The notes below the pieces were generated by a model. The model saw only the letters and a program-made list of their open reading frames with translations, searched no databases and was not told the DNA's origin. The position numbers were made by a program, and so were the translations under genes. Source: Brassica napus (Eukaryota; Streptophyta; Magnoliopsida; Brassicales; Brassicaceae). From it: a DNA stretch of 64,000 nt. The stretch lies in contig NW_026016794.1 in the NCBI RefSeq assembly GCF_020379485.1, forward strand, positions 1-64,000, in the 5' to 3' direction. Below, piece by piece: positions 59,701 to 64,000 of the stretch. Position 1 is the stretch's first letter. Each line of letters begins with the position of its first letter.

Positions 59701-60779
59701 GCATGTTGACCCTTCCTGTGGATTGTTCGGGTGATTTTGGCACACGAGGGCTGTCTGTTCAGTACACACAGGACGTTCGTGGGTGTCCGACAACACACAC
59801 AGGACGTCTGTGGCTGTCCGTGTGTGTCCGTGTGTGTCTGTTTGTGTCCGTCAGCACTCACAGGACGCCCGTGTGTGTCCATTAGCACACACAGGACGTC
59901 TGTGGCTGTCCATGTGTGTCCGTCAGCACAAACAGAACGTCCATGGCTGTCCGTCAGTACACATATCAGCACGCTGGTCCTTGGACGCAGCACGCTGGCC
60001 CTTCTCGTGGACTGTTTGGGTGATTTTGGCCCACGTGAGCGGTCTGTTCAGTACACACAGGACGTCCGTGGGTGTCCGCCAGCACACACAAGACGTCTGT
60101 GGCGGTCCGTGGCTGTCCTTCAGCACATACAGGACGTCCGTTGCTGTCCGTGTGTGTCCGTGTGTGTCCTTCAGCACATACAGGACGTCCATGGCTGTCC
60201 ATCAGTACACATATCAGCACGCTGGCCCTTCCCGTGGACTGTTCGGGTGATTTTGGCCCACGTGGGCTGTCTGTTCAGTACACACAGGACGTCCGTGGGG
60301 GTCCGTCAGCACACACAGGATGTCCGTGAGTGTCCGTTAGCACATACAAGACGTCTGTGGCTGTCCGTGTGTGTTTGTGTGTCTCCATCAGCACACACCG
60401 GACGTCCGTGGCTGTCCATTAGTACACATATCAGCACGTTGGTCCTTGGACTCAGCACGCTGACCCTTCCCGTGGACTGTTTGGGTGATTTTTTCCCATG
60501 TGGGCTGTCTGTTGAGTACACACAGGACGTCCTTGGGTGTCCATCAGCACACATAGGACGTCCGTGTGTGTCTGTTAGCACACACAGGACGTCCATGGCT
60601 GTCTGTGTGTGTCCGTGTGTGTCCGTTAGCACACACAGGACGTCCGTGGCTGTCCATCATAACACATATCAGCACGTTGGTCCTTGGACTCAGCACGCTG
60701 ACACCTTCCCATGGACTGTCCGGGTGATTTTGGCCCACGTGGGCTGTCTGTTCAGCACACACAGGACGTCCGTGGGTTT
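56765..60779 (-). repeat. Satellite array in reversed orientation, right block with 1.7-kb duplication
   Basis: Reverse-oriented units. A block from about 56,830 to 58,530 is repeated at 58,535-60,240. Equivalent points are 1,705 bp apart at the left (56,899/58,604), 1,715 in the middle (57,443/59,158) and 1,695 at the right (58,228/59,923), so small indels accumulated after the duplication. It ends at the Athila-like LTR. Confidence 0.88.
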
Positions 60780-62054
60780 TGGTATACCTTGGATTTGACC
60801 CATTTTTATCCTTGGTATATAAGTATTTTACTATATATATATATATATATATATCTATGTTTTCTACTCTTCTAGGTATGTTTTTAGGTTCAGGTGCATT
60901 TCGGAGTAAAGCTATGACTTTGGAGCATTTTGGAGCTTAAAGGACATTTCACCCGAGCTGACCACATAGAGGTCGACGAGAGGAAGACCAATCGATCGAT
61001 GCGCATCAGTGCTGACGATCGATATCAAGAAAATGCCTCGACAGATGAAGAGTAATATCGATTGATGTACACAAGTACCATCGATCGATGTCGAAACACC
61101 AGACGCGACATTTTGGATTCAGCAGACTTGAAAACCAAGGCCAAGCCAAATTACCAAACTGCCCTGACGAGTTTTTAACCTAGTAGAATATATAGTGCCT
61201 AAGTGTTTTGACGGAAGAAAGAACAGAGCTTTTTCTAGACCTAGTTTTGTTACAAATTTCATTTGGGAGAGAAGATCACTTGTGATTGGAACTCCTTGTT
61301 TCTATTTCTTTTCATCTATACTATGAGTTTCTATTCCTCTATTGTTATGAATTGCTTTGCTATGTCTGAGTAGTTCAACTGTTAAATCCAGGGTTTGGAT
61401 AGGTTTGTGGGATTAGCCCCAAACTATAGATCTGCCTTGTTGTGATATTCATGATAGATTTGTATTCATTGCTTGTTTTAGCCTTGCTAACTAAAACTTG
61501 ATCATATGATTGCATACTCAAGCACCCTTGTTATCCCATCCTGACATCGAGCTATCATATTAGGATTGCTAGAGAGGGCTAACCGCCAATTTAGCATCTT
61601 AGTAGGGCATTTCAACTGACAATCGATCGACGTTGGCAAAGGTGTATCGGTCGACGTCTTAATAGACCATCGATCGACACTCTCTCGTTGTCTGCATACT
61701 AACCGTTGAGACACGAGATCTAGTCTGTTAACCAGTGGTACATGTGACAGCTGATCACTGAGTTAAGCGAATGAGCTCTAATATATCATCCATGCAATAG
61801 TTAGGCATCTATAGGTATTATAATCTCCAACACATGAATAGTGGCCCTGCATCTAATATCATTTCCAACCAAGTTACATTTATTATTTACTTGCTTGTTA
61901 TTATTGCTATTTCATTTTAACATTTACAACTTTTAGAATTAATAAACACTAGATTTAATTGTTCCCTAGCTCCTTGTGGATTCGATCCCTAAATACTACA
62001 TCTGAACCTCTTTTGATGAGAGTAACACTCTTTAGGGTAATTTGAGTGATATCA
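60780..62054 (+). repeat. 5' LTR of Athila-like element
   Basis: Starts TGGTATACCTTGG and ends GAGTGATATCA, about 1,275 bp. It contains a (TA)n run at 60,832-60,855, a TATA candidate at 61,187 and many ATCGATCGA(C/T) motifs. Its first 60 bp resemble the three LTR-like cassettes in the satellite. Confidence 0.75.
61187..61196 (+). promoter_or_regulatory. TATA box, Athila-like LTR
   Basis: AATATATAGT about 410 bp into the LTR, followed by GCCTAAGTGTTTTGACGG. Assigned by composition and position. Confidence 0.5.
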
Positions 62055-62058
62055 AATT

Positions 62059-62075
62059 TGGCGCCGTTGCCGGGG
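62059..62075 (+). other. Primer-binding site, Athila-like element
   Basis: TGGCGCCGTTGCCGGGG lies four bases after the LTR end. This is the recurrent Athila-type site, generally assigned to Asp tRNA. Confidence 0.85.
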
Positions 62076-62165
62076 TGCTTTGATCGCCATTAGATTTAGT
62101 TTTATTGATTCTTATTCTTTTCTCTACCCCCTTTCTAATAATCGTTTTCTTGTCTTTTCAGGTGC

Positions 62166-64000
62166 ATGCCCAGCGGTACCAGAAGCAACAAGGAGAAAGA
62201 CTTGCTGTTCTCAGACGATCCTGTTCATTTGGAACACACCATCCATAGAGGTCAACGTGCCACATCGCTCGACGCAACAACTTCATCATCGATCGATACG
62301 CACAATCTACCATCGACCGACACCAGACCATCACCGTCGATCGATCCCAATCGTTCGACAACGATCGATACTACACCGCGTACGTCGATCGATACCGTGT
62401 CGTCAAAAATGGTAAACATTATTATTCTAACTCAGAACGAGAACGGAAACCTGTATGACCAGGCCGGTCATCTGCGTAATGCAACAGGTCTGTAAATAGA
62501 TGCTCAGGGAACTGTAATCCCTGATGCTGATGCTACAGGAGCTGCTCAACCTGTAGATGAGGACGCTCGATCGAAACCACTGGCCGACTACAATCGCCCA
62601 GATGAGTACTATTCCAACAGATCAGCTATTCGACTTCCGGAGATCCAGAAGCAGAATTTCGAGCTGAAGCCTCAATACTACACTCTCGTGTAGCAGATAC
62701 CCTACTCTGGGTTACCGCACGAGCATCCTATGGACCATTTGGAACGGTTCGAGGATCTAATCGCTGCTATTCGGATGGAAGGAGTCCCCAAAGATTACCT
62801 GCTGTGCAAGCTCTTCAGATACATGCTGAATGGAGAAGCGATGCACTGGCTTAGGCAGCAACCCACATGATCTTTAACATCCTGGAGCGACATCAAGACT
62901 GCTTTCTTAAGAAACTTCTTCGATGAGGCGCGCGCTGAAGAACTTCGGAACAAAATTTCCACATTCTCGCAGAAGGCTGGAGAGTCCTTCAAAGATGCGT
63001 GGATTAGATTTAGGTTCTTCCAGCGAGACTGTCCACACCACGGATTTAACGAAGTGCAGCTGCTAAGCACTTTCTTCCGAGGTCTCGCCTTACAGTATCA
63101 AATGGCCCTTGATACGGCGAGTGAAGGAAACTTCACTACTCGGAATCCGTTGGAAGCTGTGAGACTTATCGAAAACCTTGCTAACAGCAGCAGCACCAAA
63201 AACACTGACTCTGAACGGAAGAAGTCTGTAGCCTCTATCGGGAAGGAACAGATGGACGAAGTAAGAGCTAAGTTAGATGTGGTGCACGAGCTTCTTAGGA
63301 AGCAAGTCTGTTCAGCTGAAGGAGAAGTAGCAGATACGGAAGGAGAAGAAAATGTGAACTACATCGGAGGTACCGGATTCCAGAAATTTGGAAACCAGGG
63401 CGGAAACAGAAACTTCTTTGGAAATGGCCAAAGAAGTAACCAAAATTCACAATTTCAAAAACCCTTCAACAACAACAAAAGCTACTCGAACTCTTACTAC
63501 CAAAATCCACCACCCCAGACTCAGGAAAGCAAGATCGAAGAAATGCTTGATCGAGTACTGTTGGGACAACAACAAATCACCGTGGATTTCAACGGTAAAA
63601 TAGACTCCGCCTACAACAATCTGAACACCAAAATCGAGACCTTAGGGACTCAGGTGAGAAAACTTGAACCCAAGTAATTCAGACGGGCGAGACTATAAAG
63701 AGGCAAGAAGCTTTCGCTAGAGAGGCAGGAGCTGACAAAGGGAAACACCACGTAAATGCCGTCATAGATGATGATTTCTGGCAAGTGGTGAGAAATGAAA
63801 AGCTTGAGGAAGGAGACTTCAAAATCGAAAGCTCCATGAGTCTCGGCGGATCCCAATGGTGTCGACCGATGTCGATGAACTCGCATCGATCGACAGACCA
63901 TGATGAAGATCGATGGACGGATTACTCCAGTCATCGATCGACGTCGTCTGCCAAATCGACTGAATGCAATGCGGTTCGAATTCTAACTCATGAAGAATTC
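62166..64000 (+). pseudogene. Athila-like gag, decayed and truncated by window end
   Basis: Gag forms the particle that packages element RNA. The ATG at 62,166 begins MPSGTRSNKEKDLLFSDDPV. A Ser/Thr/Asp-rich N-terminus follows, encoded by repeated ATCGATCGA motifs. The gag domain spans about 62,700-63,150 (HPMDHLERFEDLIAAIRMEGV, LRNFFDEARAEELRNKISTF). A Gln/Asn-rich region follows (63,370-63,530). In-frame stops lie at 62,493, 62,691 and 62,868. Near 63,674 a one-base change moves the frame; after it coding continues (EAFAREAGADKGKHH, DDDFWQVVRNEKLEE) open to the window end. No protease or RT is present within the window. Confidence 0.82.

Larger units (their letters stand above)
60780..64000 (+). 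mobile_element. Athila-like LTR retrotransposon, runs off the window
   Basis: A 5' LTR (60,780-62,054), a primer-binding site typical of Athila elements and a decayed gag in the plus direction. The 3' part is beyond 64,000, so the right target duplication cannot be checked. The LTR start is less certain than for the other elements because the satellite junction is not marked by a visible duplication. Confidence 0.8.

Noticed and set aside
1..64000. rRNA, tRNA or conventional host genes
   Set aside because: No recognisable rRNA or tRNA sequence and no multi-exon host gene was seen; the only multi-exon gene is transposon-associated.

Overview
This window looks like repeat-dense plant chromatin, most likely pericentromeric or centromere-proximal DNA of a Brassica species or a close Brassicaceae relative. 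The basis is the element families present: a Ty3/gypsy element with CRM-like (centromeric chromovirus) features, an Athila-like element, MULE/GRF/DUF1985 transposon genes, and LTRs carrying CGGTCGCTAC/GTAGCGACCG palindromes that I associate with Brassica repeats. The species call is inference. I see no ordinary host gene, rRNA or tRNA. Every coding signal belongs to a transposable element, and nearly all are broken.

The matrix is one tandem satellite family, roughly 31 kb in all. Its units are about 240 bp. Each has a conserved core containing the 12-bp palindrome GCCCACGTGGGC and a variable arm built from short GACGTC / TGTGTGCTGACGGACACACAC subrepeats. It runs in forward orientation at 1-12,373, 12,655-17,663, 20,110-21,494, 21,752-21,999, 37,058-39,200, 39,481-39,751 and 41,845-43,996. 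It runs in the opposite orientation at 44,392-47,820 and 56,765-60,779. At 2.6-12.2 kb the units form a higher-order repeat of 2,904 bp. One copy (5,534-7,752) has lost about 685 bp. A 1,734-bp duplication lies at 13.1-16.6 kb and a 1.7-kb one at 56.8-60.2 kb. Three copies of a ~280-bp LTR-like cassette (12,374; 21,495; 39,201) sit in the satellite with the same junctions and appear to have been amplified with it.

Insertions into the forward array: (i) a solo LTR at 17,664-20,109 (TSD gccac); (ii) a complete-ended CRM-like element on the minus strand at 22,000-37,057 (TSD caaac, LTRs about 1,083 bp, about 2% different), whose RNase H region is split by (iii) an apparently non-autonomous LTR element on the plus strand at 24,577-32,688 (TSD ctaga) full of perfect hairpin repeats; (iv) a minus-strand solo LTR at 39,752-41,844 (TSD caaag).

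The reversed array is interrupted at 47,821-56,764 by a DNA-transposon composite. It holds a CACTA-type terminal fragment, a decayed MULE transposase (two in-frame stops and one frameshift), a GRF zinc-finger pseudogene, an ~85-bp tandem repeat, and a four-exon DUF1985 gene on the minus strand. The window ends in an Athila-like LTR element (LTR 60,780-62,054, PBS, decayed gag) that continues past 64,000.

The order of events can be read from the nesting: satellite first, then the CRM-like element and solo LTRs, then the hairpin-rich element inside the CRM-like element.
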